The position numbers and the translations under genes were made by a program. This document shows, in pieces, positions 24,035 to 35,477 of a stretch of DNA of 64,000 nt. Every line of letters begins with the position of its first letter. The first letter of the stretch is position 1. The stretch comes from Silene latifolia (taxonomy: Eukaryota; Streptophyta; Magnoliopsida; Caryophyllales; Caryophyllaceae): assembly GCF_048544455.1 (NCBI RefSeq), contig NC_133538.1, forward strand, positions 5,114,658 to 5,178,657, in the 5' to 3' direction. The notes beneath the pieces are model-generated. The model ran no database searches. It saw nothing but the letters and a program-made list of their open reading frames with translations, and was not told where the DNA came from.

Positions 24035-24733
24035 TCATCTCAGAGCAATCTTTTCTATCACTACTTCCTTTTGCTCCACGTAATCTCGGATTAGATGAGC
24101 TTTCCGTTGTACATGTCTAGACTTGTTGCTAGACTTAGGCTCCTTAGCCTTGAAGATGGCACCTCTATTGTCGCAATAGATGGTGATCGGGTCATTCGAA
24201 CTAGGCACTACGGATAGTCCATGTAAGAATTGACGCATCCATATCGCTTCCTTTGTAGCTTCGTACGCAAAGATAGTACTCGGACTCAATCGTAGAATCT
24301 GCTGTAACAGTTTGTTTGGAACTCTTCCAGGTGATTGCAGCGCCATTAAGAGTAAAAACGAATCCAGATGAGATTTCGAGTCATCACGATCCGTTTGGAA
24401 GCTCGTGATCTCAGCATCTGCAACCGCTGCGCATAGCTTTTGTTCGCCTCCATAAGTCAATGCCCAATCTTTAGTCCTCCGTAGGTACTTAAGAATGTTC
24501 TTGACAGCCATCCAATGTGATTCACCTGGATGCTGTTGAAATCGACTTGTCATACTCAATGCATATGCCACGTCCGGACGTGTGCATATCATGGCATACA
24601 TGATTGATCCTATAGCCGAGGCATAAGGAATCCGTGTCATGCGCTCTTTCTCTTCCGGTGTCTCTGGTGACTGAGACTTGCTCAAATGCACCCCTGGAGC
24701 CATAGGAAGAAACCCCTTCTTGGAGTTAGTCAT
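24035..24733 (-). pseudogene. Copia C: end of reverse transcriptase and RNase H
   Basis: Minus-strand frame with PYASAIGSIMYAMICTRPDV, YLRRTKDWALTYGG, a disrupted middle, then [29 protein letters not shown] and SRHVQRKAHLIRDYV of copia RNase H. The segment between them ([17 protein letters not shown]) does not match the usual GYSDADWAG stretch, so a frameshift lies there. The frame differs from the upstream RT part, with the switch near 24730. Confidence 0.88.
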
Positions 24734-25931
24734 GCTGAATCTCTCTAGGACTTTGTCTATGTAAGACTCCCCGATCGAGAGATAACATCCGTCGTGATCT
24801 ATCTCGATAGATACGGATGCCTAGAATTCTTTGTGCCTCTCCCAGATCTTTCATCTGGAAATGGTTTTTCAACCACACTTTCACCGAAGTTAAGAGAGGT
24901 ATGTCATTCCCAATCAGGAGTATGTCGTCAACATACAATATTAGGAAGACAATCTTGCTCCCACTCGACTTGATATAAAGACATGGTTCCTCGACTGATC
25001 GAGTAAATCCATTTTCTTTAATCACTTGGTCGAAGCGATGATTCCAACTCCGAGATGCTTGCTTAAGTCCATAAATGGAACGCTTAAGCTTGCAAACTTT
25101 CTTAGGATGTTCTGGGTCGACGAAACCTTCGGGTTGTACCATGTACAACTCTTCCTCCAAAAAGCCGTTTAAGAAGGCGGTTTTCACATCCATTTGCCAA
25201 ATTTCATAGTCATGAAAAGCGGCAATCGCTAAGATAATCCGAATGGAACGCAACATGACTACGGGTGCAAAAATTTCATCGTAGTGCAAACCTGGCACTT
25301 GGGTGAAACCTTTAGCAACTAGTCGTGCTTTATAGATGTCTTGTTGACCTTCCACAGAATGCTTTATCTTGTAAAGCCATTTGCATTGAAGGGGACGAAC
25401 CTTAGCAGGTAAGTCAACAAGATCCCATACGTTGTTCTCATACATGGAGTCCATCTCGGATTGCATGGCCTCAAGCCATAGATTTGAGTCGGAACTAGTC
25501 ATGGCACCTTTATAGGTTGCGGGTTCACTACTCGTTAAGAGTAGAACGTCATCTATGTCATGTTCCTCGACCATACCAATGTATCTGTCTGGAGGAATAG
25601 AGACTCTTCCCGACCTCCTAGGTTCCTCAGGAATATTCACCGCAGCCGGGATTGAAGGAATTGGTTCCTCCAATGGTTGCTCGGTATCTGGTTCTGGAAT
25701 CTCCGACAGGTCGAAGGTTCTATCACTCTTTGCATTCTCGAGAAATTCCTTCTCTAAGAATGTTGCACTAGCCGCAACAAAAACACGTTGTTCGGTTGGC
25801 GAATAAAAGTAATGACCAAGTGTTCCCTTGGGATAACCTATAAAGTATGTCTTGACCGATCGCGGGCCGAGCTTATCCTCGTGTCTCCACTTGACATAAG
25901 CCTCGCAGCCCCAAACCCGTATAAAGGACAA
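24726..25931 (-). pseudogene. Copia C: integrase tail and reverse transcriptase (RVT_2)
   Basis: A 401-codon open stretch. It begins with the end of integrase (VWGCEAYVKWRHEDKLGPRS, FIGYPKGTLGHYFYSP), then a linker with RRSGRVSIPPDRY, then RVT_2: WLEAMQSEMDSM, WVYK-like CKWLYKIKH, YKARLVAKGFTQVPGLHYDE, FAPVVMLRSIRI, QMDVKTAFLNG, VCKLKRSIYGLKQASRSWN and the catalytic LILYVDDILLIGND near residue 335. This is the least damaged domain. It lacks its own start, being part of a polyprotein, and ends in a frameshift near 24730. Confidence 0.92.
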
Positions 25932-26610
25932 ATTAGGGACCGTTCCCTTCCATAGTTCATATGGAGTCTTGTCAACACTTTAGACGGACTTCGGTTAAGT
26001 ATTAGAGCAAAATTAGAAGAGCATAACCCCACAATGAGTCAGGCAACACGGTGTGACTCATCATGGATCGAACCATATCAAGTAGTGTTCGATTTCTCCG
26101 TTCGGACACACCATTCAATTGAGGTGTTCCAGGTGGAGTTAACTATAGGGCAATCCCACAGTCCTTTAGGTGTTGATCAAACTCGTGAGAAAGATACTCG
26201 CCACCACGATCTGAACGTAGTGTTTTAATCTTTCTACCTAATAGGTTCTCAGACCCTATTCTCGTATTCTTTGAATTTCTCAAAGGATTCACTTTTGTGC
26301 TTCATTAAGTAGACATAGCCATATCTACTTAAATCGTCCGTGAAAGTGATGAAATACCTATAGCCTTCTCGTGCGGTGATTGACATAGGACCACATACAT
26401 CCGTGTGTATGAGTCCTAATAGGTCAGCAGCGCGCATTCCAACACCTTTGAAGGAAATCCGAGTCATCTTACCGATGAGACATGATTCACACGTGCCAAA
26501 TGATTGAAAATCAAAGGCCGAGATAGCTCCATTTTTATGAGCTGTTTTACGCGTTTCTCATTAATGTGTCCCATACAGCGGTGCCATAGATACGTTTGAT
26601 CTTTGTCACC
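25932..26610 (-). pseudogene. Copia C: GAG-pre-integrase and integrase core, frameshifted
   Basis: Fragments in several frames: MGHINEKRVKQLI (pre-integrase HLGHIN-like motif, about 26580), CESCLIGKMTRISFKG, LLGLIHTDVCGPMSITAREG and FITFTDDLSRYGYVYLM (first catalytic Asp region, about 26400-26290), LRSDRGGEYL (second Asp, about 26215) and an ERRNRTLLDMV-like stretch near 26090 (the Glu). All three D-D-E regions are recognisable, but not in one frame. Confidence 0.8.
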
Positions 26611-26623
26611 AACCTTTAACTTT

Positions 26624-27204
26624 TTATTCATTACGTGTAATATTTCTGGTCCGATCTAAAACATAAATTCCGTTCATGGAGACCGCCTTGCCATAAATCA
26701 TATCGTGTAAAGAGAAAATGCAAGTATTATTCTCTATTACAAATGAAAAACCAAGTTTGTCAAGTGCAGAAACTGAAATAATGTTTTTCGAAAGACTGGG
26801 TACATAATAGCAGTTATATAAAAATAACTCAAATCCGCTAGGAAGCTGGATCACATATGTTCCCCTTGAGACGGCAGCCACTCGTGCTCCATTCCCAACA
26901 CACAGTCCACCTCACCCTTTACGAGGGGTTCGATGTTTCGGAGCCCCCGCACATGATTACACAGATGAGAACCACAACCAGTATCAAGTACCCAAGTTCC
27001 GTAACTTGCGTGGTTAATCTCAATCATATGAATAAAAGTAGAAGGAGAAGACATACCAACAGGTTTAACGCGACCTGCTTTTATGTCCTCATGATAAACA
27101 GGACATGTACGCCTCCAATGCCCAGTCTTGTGGCAATGATGGCATTCCATGTTTTCGGTCTTGCTCTTTGTCGCACGATGAGTTACTTGCCTCACCAGGC
27201 CCAC
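26624..27204 (-). pseudogene. Copia C: zinc knuckle and aspartic protease
   Basis: CCHC knuckle CHHCHKTGHWRRTC, then the protease WVLDTGCGSHLCNHVRGL (catalytic D in DTGC) in one frame to about 26881; a frameshift, then GTYVIQLPSGFELFLYNCYY and VPSLSKNIISVSALDKLGF in the next. The sequence is typical of Tork-type copia elements. Confidence 0.88.
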
Positions 27205-27305
27205 TCTTACCTCGATCCCGACTTCTTAAACTTCGGTTTACCTCTTGCTAGGCCTGGCTGAACTTTGCCCTTACCCTTGCCCTTGTTTGACACAACGAGA
27301 ACATC

Positions 27306-27977
27306 CTATTTAAGGCTCCCACTAAACTTCATGTCCTTCTCGGTCTGTACGAGAAGGGAGTGTAGTGCGTGAGGACTTTTCTTCAAATCATTCATATAGT
27401 AATTGGCTCTAAAGAGCGCAAAGCCATCGTGGAGTGAATGAAGCATGCGGTCAATCACAATGTTCTCGCTGATTTTACAATCAAGCGTCTCCAGTTTCTC
27501 GACATTCTCAATCATGCTGAGAATGTGTGGGCTAACCGGTTGGCCCTTTCCGAGTTTCGCCTCAAAGAAGCGACTGGTAAGCTCATAGGTCACGATTCTC
27601 GGTGCTTTCGAGAATTCCTTAGTGAGCGTAGTGAAAATCTTGTTTGCACTTTGGGCTATGAAGCGTTTCTGCAAATTGGATTTCATTGCAAAAATAAGTA
27701 CGTTCTTTACCGCACCCGCTTCCATGGCGAAATCGTTATACTTGTCGATCTCGTTTATTTCAGCCGTGGGGCCTGGGTTTGGTGGGATGGGCTCAATAAG
27801 ATATTTGAGCTTCCCATCAGCAATGGCAGCATTCCGTAATGCCGCCTCCCAGTCCGTGAAGTTTGATACATCATTCTTCAGTCGAGTAGACTGATTCATC
27901 TGATCCATGAAGATCCGAAGCCAGGACTCACGGTCCAATGTGACACTTGGCATTGGGTCGTCATCACGGCCAGCCAT
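27306..27977 (-). pseudogene. Copia C: Gag (UBN2 type)
   Basis: Starts at ATG 27977 (MAGRDDDPMPSVTLDRESW), 223 codons. Contains FTDWEAALRNAAIADGKLKY, LTSRFFEAKLGKGQPVSPHI, IENVEKLETLDCKISENIVI and YMNDLKKSPHALHSLLVQTE, the pattern of copia Gag (UBN2 domain). A TAA stop at 27306 truncates it before the Lys/Gly-rich segment and zinc knuckle, which continue in the same frame for about 25 codons to another stop near 27228. Confidence 0.9.
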
Positions 27978-29942
27978 TATGTTATTAGTAGTTTAAATGA
28001 TCGTGTTCTACACTGAAAAAAAAGAAGAAAAACAAAAACGAAATAAGCAACTCATCGAGGTGATTTAAGTCTATTTAAAATTCATTTTAACGTGTAGACT
28101 CATTGCACTTGCATAATTGATCTCCCTCAAGAATAATACAAGTGATCCCAAGACTCAATTTCCGTAAATTGATAAGCCAACTGTTTAGCTAATTCTTCCG
28201 TAAGAACTCTTGGTCGATAGATTTCCGTAAATCCTATCTATAGTCCACCATGATCACAGGATCGTACGAGTGACCATAGTGTTGAGATAAAATAGGTCAA
28301 TCGGTTCCAACTTACCCGACGTAGAAGGGGTCATATTATGCCTACCGACGAAGAAGGGACGCATTGGAGTTTGACCTATAAAGACCATTCTCAATTTTGG
28401 TTTATACGAGGAAGATCCCATCAACTCAGTTTTAATTCATTTTAAGTGAACGAATAACTAGCAAATCGCGTGAATGAATTAATTTAGATGATGGCCTAAA
28501 TCGTGTGACATACGAATGTCATAGAAAACTAATGCGTGACCTCTATATGAGTCAGTTTTCATGCAATTATTAGGTGGTTTGGTTTTTAGGCGGAATATGA
28601 TGCATACTATCGTTACGATAAAATAAATAAATGAATGCGATACGTAAATAAAATTCCTAGTGTGGCCTATCCTAGTAAAAAGAACATAATACAACTTTGG
28701 AATCCACCGTTGGACCCGAAAAGCTTGTCTTGATGTTCCATCTTTGTCCATGTAGCGGGAGTGAGCATCCGGTCTCCTTCTTTAGTCTTCTCAAAATTAC
28801 AATTAAAATTTACAAAATATAAACCTATTTACATTCTAAATAAAAACTGTAATTAAAAGAAATAAAAGGGAGATACGAGATCTCAAAATACAACCAAGAC
28901 CGTGTTCCATCATTACGGTAACACGTTCTACTAAGGCCACACTAAGTTACAACCGTTTGCAAAAATAAATAAATACGTAATTAAAAGCATTCAAAATGAT
29001 CAAAAACGATAAATAAAATGCATCAACTAAATTAAATTTATTCGTGACATAATTCCGTAATTATGTTAAATTATCCAAACCACCAAAGATAATTAAAATT
29101 ATGTGACAAAACCGCTTCATCAATTTAATTTTAATTCATGATAATCCGTTACTTTAAATCGTTTTAAAGTAACTAAATGGTACGTGAGTGAACCGTTTCA
29201 CTATCAAGCGAAATGCACAAAATTCGTATTGTACACTAGTTTTGGCCGGAAAAAAAAACTTAAAATTTTTTTTTTTTTCTCTTCACGTCTGATTACGTGA
29301 ACAGTACCACAAAAAAAAAATTTTTTTTTTTATAAAAGTTGCTGAAACCGAGAGCAACAAAAAAAAAAAAAAAAAAAAAAACGGCTCAAATCGTGAGCAA
29401 CAAGGATCAAAACAAACGATTTGATAAAACTCAATTGCAATTTAATCTAATCTGTATAGAATTCAAACTACAATTGATACATCTTTAACATATTGCAATA
29501 ATTATCGATTAAAATTACAACATGTAAAAACGATTGAAAACAAGAGATCGAACGATCTAACAAAATTGTGTGGCACGCAAATCGATGCAAAAAACAGGAA
29601 AAACAGGCCGTGAACATGAAGGCCACACGGTTTTCCAAAAAATTTTGGCCGAGACAAAAAAAAAAAATTAGTGCCGCACGAAATTTTATGCAAACATTTT
29701 GATAGATCTTTAACATATTGCGATGAATATCGATTACAAAACAATATGCAAAGATCAAAATGAAAACAAGACAAACGACAACCAACACCGTGTAAACATG
29801 ACACGGTTCCCAACACAAAAAAAACGCAGCATATAAAAAAATGCCGAGATAAAAAAATGGCTGCCACAACAATTTTTAATCAAAAATTCATCGATTCAAA
29901 ATTCGTTTGATGAAAATCACATAGAAAAATTTACGTGGCCTC
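27978..29942 (-). other. Copia C leader
   Basis: About 2 kb of AT-rich non-coding sequence between PBS and Gag. Long A and T runs occur at 29258-29385. A phrase like ATCTTTAACATATTGC occurs at 29481 and 29705 with similar flanks, an old partial duplication. Confidence 0.6.
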
Positions 29943-29954
29943 GCTCTGATACCA
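29943..29954 (-). other. Primer binding site (initiator tRNA-Met), copia C
   Basis: Minus-strand TGGTATCAGAGC two bases inside the right LTR. Confidence 0.93.
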
Positions 29955-29956
29955 CT

Positions 29957-30942
29957 TGTAGGGTAATATCCGTATAAAACCCATAATTTGAAGGATTATA
30001 ACGCAAATTTAATACGTGATTTATAGTCATAAACGAAAACAACAATGAAACAATAAAGATCAAGGATTAACCTTCGGTCCTAGTGCAAATTGGCAATGAG
30101 AGATCAAAGTAGATCTCCTCCTAAATGATGCACCCAAGATCGTCTGAGAAATGCCCTTGTGCTAGAATGAATCCTCTAATTGCCTTGCAATATTGAGAGG
30201 ATTATTTTTGTGAGTTTTTCTTTAGATGAGAGATCTAGGTTTAGAGAGGAAAAATGTCTCTCAAAACTCTAAAATTTTTATCAAAATGAATTAGGTTTCA
30301 AAAGAGAGAAAAAAACTCTCTTTTGTCCTCACTTGGCCGGCCATGGGCTCCCTTGGGAAGTGGGCTTCCACTTCCTTTTAGTTTTAGCTCATGGTCTGGT
30401 TCGCAAATCGCTAAAATGTATATGACGCGGTTTTGTTATAAATCGTCATCGGTTATCGGTTATTAAAGCATCAACTAATAATACGGATTAGTTGAAATAT
30501 TAATACATGTCCGACAAATACGATATTGTATAATTATATTCAATATACATTAATCAAATATAAATCGCTTATATTTAATTCACGAATTAATTGCTTAATT
30601 CGCCTTAGCCGTTATTATTTAATCCGTATTAAATAAAATATCTCAACATCACATTTTGACTAATTATTAGTCAAATAACTCAGACTAACTGGTTAGTCAA
30701 TTTTTGGCATCTACATGACTGTATTTTCATACTGTCACATCTCTCAAACGTATCCTATAGGTGTGACTTTTAGGGACCAGTTGATCACCGCCATCTGTAT
30801 GACAATAACGTCAAACTTATCTAGCAAGCCAACCGTTATTGATAAACGTGGACCAACTGATTATGATACAAAAGTATACCCTTTGATCCTTTTAGAGATT
30901 TATAAGTCCTTGCACTAACTGTAAAGGACACCAGCCCCAACA
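29957..30942 (-). repeat. 5' LTR of copia C
   Basis: 986 bp, TG..CA, paired with 22099-23085. The differences I see are T/G near 22230, C/T near 22411, one A in an A-run near 22455, G/T near 22660 and C/T near 22877. Confidence 0.96.
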
Positions 30943-31817
30943 CACCATAATATAGTAATAGCATAGGAAATTGAAATGCAAAATCGTTTAAGCCTAACGA
31001 ATTTCCTATGACATCTCCCAAAATCATTCACAAAATAATTCTGCCCTCCAGCTAAAGGCGGAATATAAAAGCTCAAATTATCAGCAGGTGGAGAACAAGA
31101 GAGCTCAACAACATTCAACCCAAAAACAATGCGAGTAGAATTTAAATGCTCAGACGGGTAAGGACTGTGAGGTGAAGGAGTCTGGTCAGCTAAAGGTGAA
31201 GGTGGATAATCGTCCCAAATGCATGGGGATGTAAAGTAAAATGGGTCAATGGCATCTCCTAAAATAGGCTCATCATTTATATCATCATAAGTATCCCATT
31301 TGACCTCAAGACTGTCTAAATCTACCTCCTTACTCTCCGCATCGCTAGACTCGTCAAGATGGAGATTCTCAAAGAGAGACTCCAAATCATCCTCACTATC
31401 TGTGTAAGAATCATGAAGGGGTTGTTGACTATCCTCATAAAAAGGATTGTCAACCACGCTAGTGGCCTCCTCTATGTCTCCGTCAGCATTTCCTAGATTG
31501 GTTTCTAAGGTCTCACCCACCCCCTCATTCAAGTTAACATGAAGAGAAAAGTCAGGTTTACGAGTTTCAGCAGCAAACCAATCAAAAACTTCTAATACCT
31601 CATTCACGGGGACTCCTTCGAAATCCCACTTACCAATAGATTCAAGGTATGCTCGCGTAGGGCCATTCACTCCATGGATGATAGTCCAACATAGTTGGAG
31701 TCCAAAGATGAATTCCCTGTCCGGGTTCGAGCCACTCCAAAACCTGGCTAAATAAGCACCAAAATCTCGTCTTCTCCCCCTCGCGGAAATCTCAGAAGGA
31801 ACGACATGAGAACGGTC
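30943..31817 (-). pseudogene. Element B open frame of unknown function, interrupted by C
   Basis: An open minus-strand frame of about 290 codons between a TGA near 31818 and the copia insertion at 30942. It continues at 22098-21997. No ATG is found at the start, so either the start was lost or an upstream exon is used. Visible parts: GAYLARFWSGSNPDREFIFG near the N-end, ESIGKWDFEGVPVNEVLEVF, then a strongly acidic stretch (EDDLESLFENLHLDESSDAE), DEPILGDAIDPFYFTSP and a Pro/Ser-rich region. I recognise no Gag, protease or polymerase motif and no named domain. It is the only coding-like region in B. Confidence 0.55.
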
Positions 31818-31883
31818 TCAAGGAACCGAAGCTCCTTGAGACAAGAAATAAACTAAATAAAAACAGATAAAACTACGCTGCCT

Positions 31884-31900
31884 CCCCGGCAACGGCGCCA
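31884..31900 (-). other. Primer binding site, element B (Athila type, tRNA-Asp)
   Basis: Minus-strand TGGCGCCGTTGCCGGGG just inside the right LTR, the PBS usual for Athila and Tat elements and described as matching tRNA-Asp. Confidence 0.88.
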
Positions 31901-31905
31901 AAATT

Positions 31906-33599
31906 TGATACCGTCGTTTAGTATCGAAAATAAAATTTATAAACCTATTTACAACTAACAGAAGTTAGCGGTAAGCAGAGTCGATCCGCAGGGAGGCATT
32001 ATGAGATTCATCTGTTTATATTTAGTCTAAAGGGAAAGGGGGGTTTTGATTGAATTATAACTAAGTTTAAATGCAAAAATAAATAAGCAAGTAATAAAAA
32101 TAGGTGTAAACAAATGATAAAAAGGAGCTAAGACGGTCGGTTCACTATAGCTACGATGGCATATAATCCTAGGTAAATCCGAAATACAGTCGTGTAGGAT
32201 GGGTATAACATGTCCTCTCGGTCCAACTTAACTAGTAGCTCCTTTCGGCCTATGCTACTAGTCCCTAGGTCTCACTAATACTAGCTCTCGCCCTGAAAAG
32301 TGATTCCTAAAGCCTAAATTACTTATCTTTCGATCTTAGCAATTTAGTCGTCTTAATTCATTAATTAATGCCCTTCCCTATCTCTCGATCAACGGGTTGG
32401 TCAAAACTAAGCATCTAACAAGTCTCCTCTCGGTCTCATTGTTAAATATTGCACTTAACGAATCAAACGATGCTAATCAGACACGGGTCTGGTCGATCGA
32501 CCAACTACCTCAGTCGACCGACCACACGACATAGTCGATCGACCAGTTAAGCCAGTCGATCGGCGATGCCCTAATTCGGGGTCACCTATTCTGCGCCATC
32601 TACGCTATAGTTCCCCTACATCTTAGCAAAGGGTACTTAGCTACTCATGTGAATAATAACAACGAATTTGATGAAAACTATAAAGGAAAACATGATTAAA
32701 AGCAATAATAATGCTATAAAGCAATTAAGATTTCGGGATCTAACTAGCAATTTCTAGACTAAATAAAGCAAATAAAGGTAAACTGTAAATTAAAGAACAA
32801 GAATTACCGTAGACTATGAAAGATAAATAAGATCCGAAAGCAATGAACTTTATTAAGAATGCTAAAACTAAACTAATCTACCGTTCTTCTCTCATGCGAG
32901 AGAGACCCCCTCAAACTGATGAATGATGTTTTGTTTTTATAGAGAAGTCCCGTAACTTATTCCTAAAACCTAATTACAAGTGGGCTTCGGAATTCTAATT
33001 TTAATTTGCGCGTCAGAGTCGTGGAGTGGTCGATCGACCACTGAGACCAGTCGATCGACCAAGGGTGTTGTACAGCAATGCATTCTGACGAATTCTGCAG
33101 CGCGCACCTATCTTAAAACAGCTTCCATTTCTTCGTTACTTGGTCAAATCAGGCGTTCTATGCGGCGTTGGAAAGCTAAGAGGATAAGATTTCACTTCCA
33201 ATTAGAATCACTCGATTATCAGTTCTAGAACTCGAGATATAGCCATTTTAAGCAGGCTGCAGTAAACTGGTCAGCATTCTAACAGTCTATAGACCATGTA
33301 GGTCAGTCTATAGACCAAGTCAGCTGGTAATCCGCTTCTGAAACTCTCGCAAATCTATCTTTCAGGCCTTGATACACGCACCAAGTTCGCTTCCCGAGTC
33401 TTTTCTTCACGTCAGATCCTATACCTCGTACTCGGGGACGGATTCGGCTCATTTTCCGCTGCATTCTTCCCATTTCTGCAATATTACACAAAAACACAAA
33501 AGTAGACGGAAATAGGGAAAATAGTAGCATAAACTACATAATTGAGCTCTGAAATGTGTGTAAAAGAGGGTGTAAAACATCATATTTTTACACGCATCA
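31906..33599 (-). repeat. 5' LTR of element B
   Basis: 1694 bp, TGATACC..ACGCATCA, paired with 18103-19800. About 12 differences in the first 380 bp. Confidence 0.93.
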
Positions 33600-33604
33600 G
33601 AGCA

Positions 33605-35355
33605 TTAGCAGGCTCTCGATCGAGCTGTTCTTTATCAGCATTACTCGATCGACCAAAAATACCATTCGATCGAGCAGCTTCTTCAACAAAATCACTCGAT
33701 CGACCAGAAATTTTATTCGATCGAGTAAATTTTTTTTCATGTTCACTCGATCGAGTCCTTTATTCAGCACTTTCACTCGATCGACCCCCAGAAATTAGTC
33801 GATCGAGTACTTTCTTTGTCGTCAACTCTTTTTCTTCGACAGAACACTGTTCATCAGCAGTAATTACCTTCCCCGGGTCTGATTTCGGTCCTTCATATGA
33901 ATAACCGCTCCTCAAATTAATTAAATTCACCGTCTCATGTGGATTCTTATCGGCTTGTGACGGTAAATGTCGCGGTTTCCTTGTGGACTGGTTCGCGGCT
34001 AACTGGGCAACTTGAGTTTCAAGTGCCTTGATAGATGCGTCTTTTTGTTGATCACTCAGTTGCCATTGCTTCGTCAAAGACTGCAACATCGTCTTCAACT
34101 CACCTAGCTCACTTGCCCCACCAGAAGATGATGCACCTTGATTAGGTGTAGGAAAGGAATGAGGCTTCTGAAAGACTTATTGAGCCTTACGAGGAGGGAC
34201 ATATGGCTGCTGCTGCTGCGGAGGAGGGGTATGATTGAGCACATTTTGACTTGTCCACCTCAAATTGGGATGGACTGCCCCTGTATTGTTGAAAAGCAAG
34301 GACATGTTCCTTCTCTATAAGACAGCCAAAAGCAGTGTGACCGTTGTTACTCCCACACCTCTCACATATGACAGTCTCCCCTCTAGTAAGCAAATGAACC
34401 GTCTGAGGGCTCCCCAGCAGAATTCAGCTCCAACTTATCAAATCTAGCATTCATGGCTTCCAGCTCAGCCACAACTTGCTTATCGACTGCATGAACTGTT
34501 CTAATATCATCCCTCGGGTTTCCGTACTCAACACAATGGGTCGCCATCTCTTCAATAAGAGCCCATCCCTTATCCTCGTCGGTGTTCTTTTGAAATCTTC
34601 CGTTGGATCATGCATCAAGTATGGCTCTGTGATCATAGCCCATTGTAGAACTGATTGGACAGGAACCACGTATCAAAACCATGGTGAGGAATAGACCTCA
34701 CCAACCTCTTGAAACGGCACCATGCTTTATAGAAAGTTTCATCAGGTGCTTGCTTGAAAGTGGTGATCTTGCCCCTCAGCTGATTAGTGCGTTGCGGAGG
34801 GAAATATCTCTTATAAAAAGCAAGAGCAAGGGTCTCCTAGTCTGGGACCCCCGCGGCCGTGCGGTCCAAATCAGTCAGCCACTCCCTTGCCGAGTCAGTC
34901 AAAGAAAAAGGAAACAGAAACTCCTTAATCTTGTCTTGAGTTACCCCCTTTGTGGCGGGGATAGTAGACCCGTAGTCCGTAAAGACCTCCATATGCTTCC
35001 TCGGGTCTTCACCTACCACGCCTCTAAAGATATTTTTCTCCACCAGATTGATATAGGAAGGACGGATGTCAAATGTATTCCCATCCTCAGTCTGGAGATT
35101 GAAACCCTTTGGAATTGATGATGCTTTAGGCTCCGAATGACTAGCAATGTTCGGCATCTTTACTGGTTGGTTTACAGAACTGAAAGTGTCTTCTTCAAAA
35201 GATGGATTCTCTGTAAAAAGGAAATGCTGAAGCTCTGGTTCGAAAGTACTCAAGTCTTCCTTTCGTGATTCTCTTTGCAGACGGAGTCTATGCTTGAACA
35301 GTCTCTCTGGCTCTGAATCAGCTGAAACTAACTCAAAACTGTCTGACCTGGGCAT
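33605..35355 (-). pseudogene. Element D Gag and Gag-protease linker
   Basis: Starts at ATG 35355 (MPRSDSFELVSADSEPERL). The N-part is followed by the Athila-type Gag core: GFNLQTEDGNTFDIRPSYIN, LFPFSLTDSAREWLTDL, then a stop (TAG at 34834-34836 where Trp is expected), ETLALAFYKRYFPPQRTNQL and FKRLVRSIPHHGFDTWFLSN. Further stops and frameshifts follow near 34640. A knuckle-like CERCGSNNGHTAFGC lies near 34360, a coiled stretch (QKDASIKALETQVAQLAANQ) at about 34045, then a linker with embedded TCGATCGA palindromes up to the insertion of B at 33604. Function: capsid precursor; broken here. Confidence 0.8.
33614..33808. repeat. TCGATCGA palindrome cluster inside the D polyprotein linker
   Basis: Starts at 33643/33664 and 33694/33715 form doublets exactly 21 bp apart; others at about 33614, 33745, 33775 and 33797. 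It lies where Gag-protease coding sequence is expected. At 21 bp the doublet spacing equals seven codons, so it keeps the frame. Confidence 0.85.
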
Positions 35356-35455
35356 ACACAACACTGAAAGAAAATAAATAAGAATTGCCTCAAGGAATAA
35401 AAATTCCCTGAGACGGATAAAATAAACGAAACAAAGACAGATAGGGCAATTGCCT

Positions 35456-35472
35456 CCCCGGCAACGACGCCA
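35456..35472 (-). other. Primer binding site, element D (Athila type)
   Basis: Minus-strand TGGCGTCGTTGCCGGGG, one base different from the B site. Confidence 0.85.
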
Positions 35473-35477
35473 AAATT

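Larger units (their letters stand above)
22099..30942 (-). mobile_element. Ty1/copia element C (Tork-like), young but defective
   Basis: LTRs 22099-23085 and 29957-30942 with perfect target duplication CACCA (22094-22098, 30943-30947). Initiator-Met PBS beside the right LTR sets the minus orientation. Gag, zinc knuckle, protease, integrase and RT-RNase H follow leftward in copia order. I count about four substitutions and one 1-bp indel between the LTRs, yet the coding region has many stops and frameshifts. Confidence 0.95.
18103..33599 (-). mobile_element. Athila-like non-autonomous LTR element B
   Basis: LTRs 18103-19800 and 31906-33599 flanked by a perfect GAGCA target duplication (18098-18102 and 33600-33604). 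The PBS lies left of the right LTR and the PPT right of the left LTR, so it reads on the minus strand. The internal region has one unfamiliar open frame and no Gag, RT or integrase. It is inserted in the Gag-protease frame of D and itself contains copia element C. LTRs differ by about 3% by eye. Confidence 0.9.

Noticed and set aside
29468-29872. Two overlapping Cys/Phe-rich minus-strand frames in the copia leader
   Set aside because: AT-rich leader sequence between PBS and Gag; no conserved motif, and the two frames are equally open.
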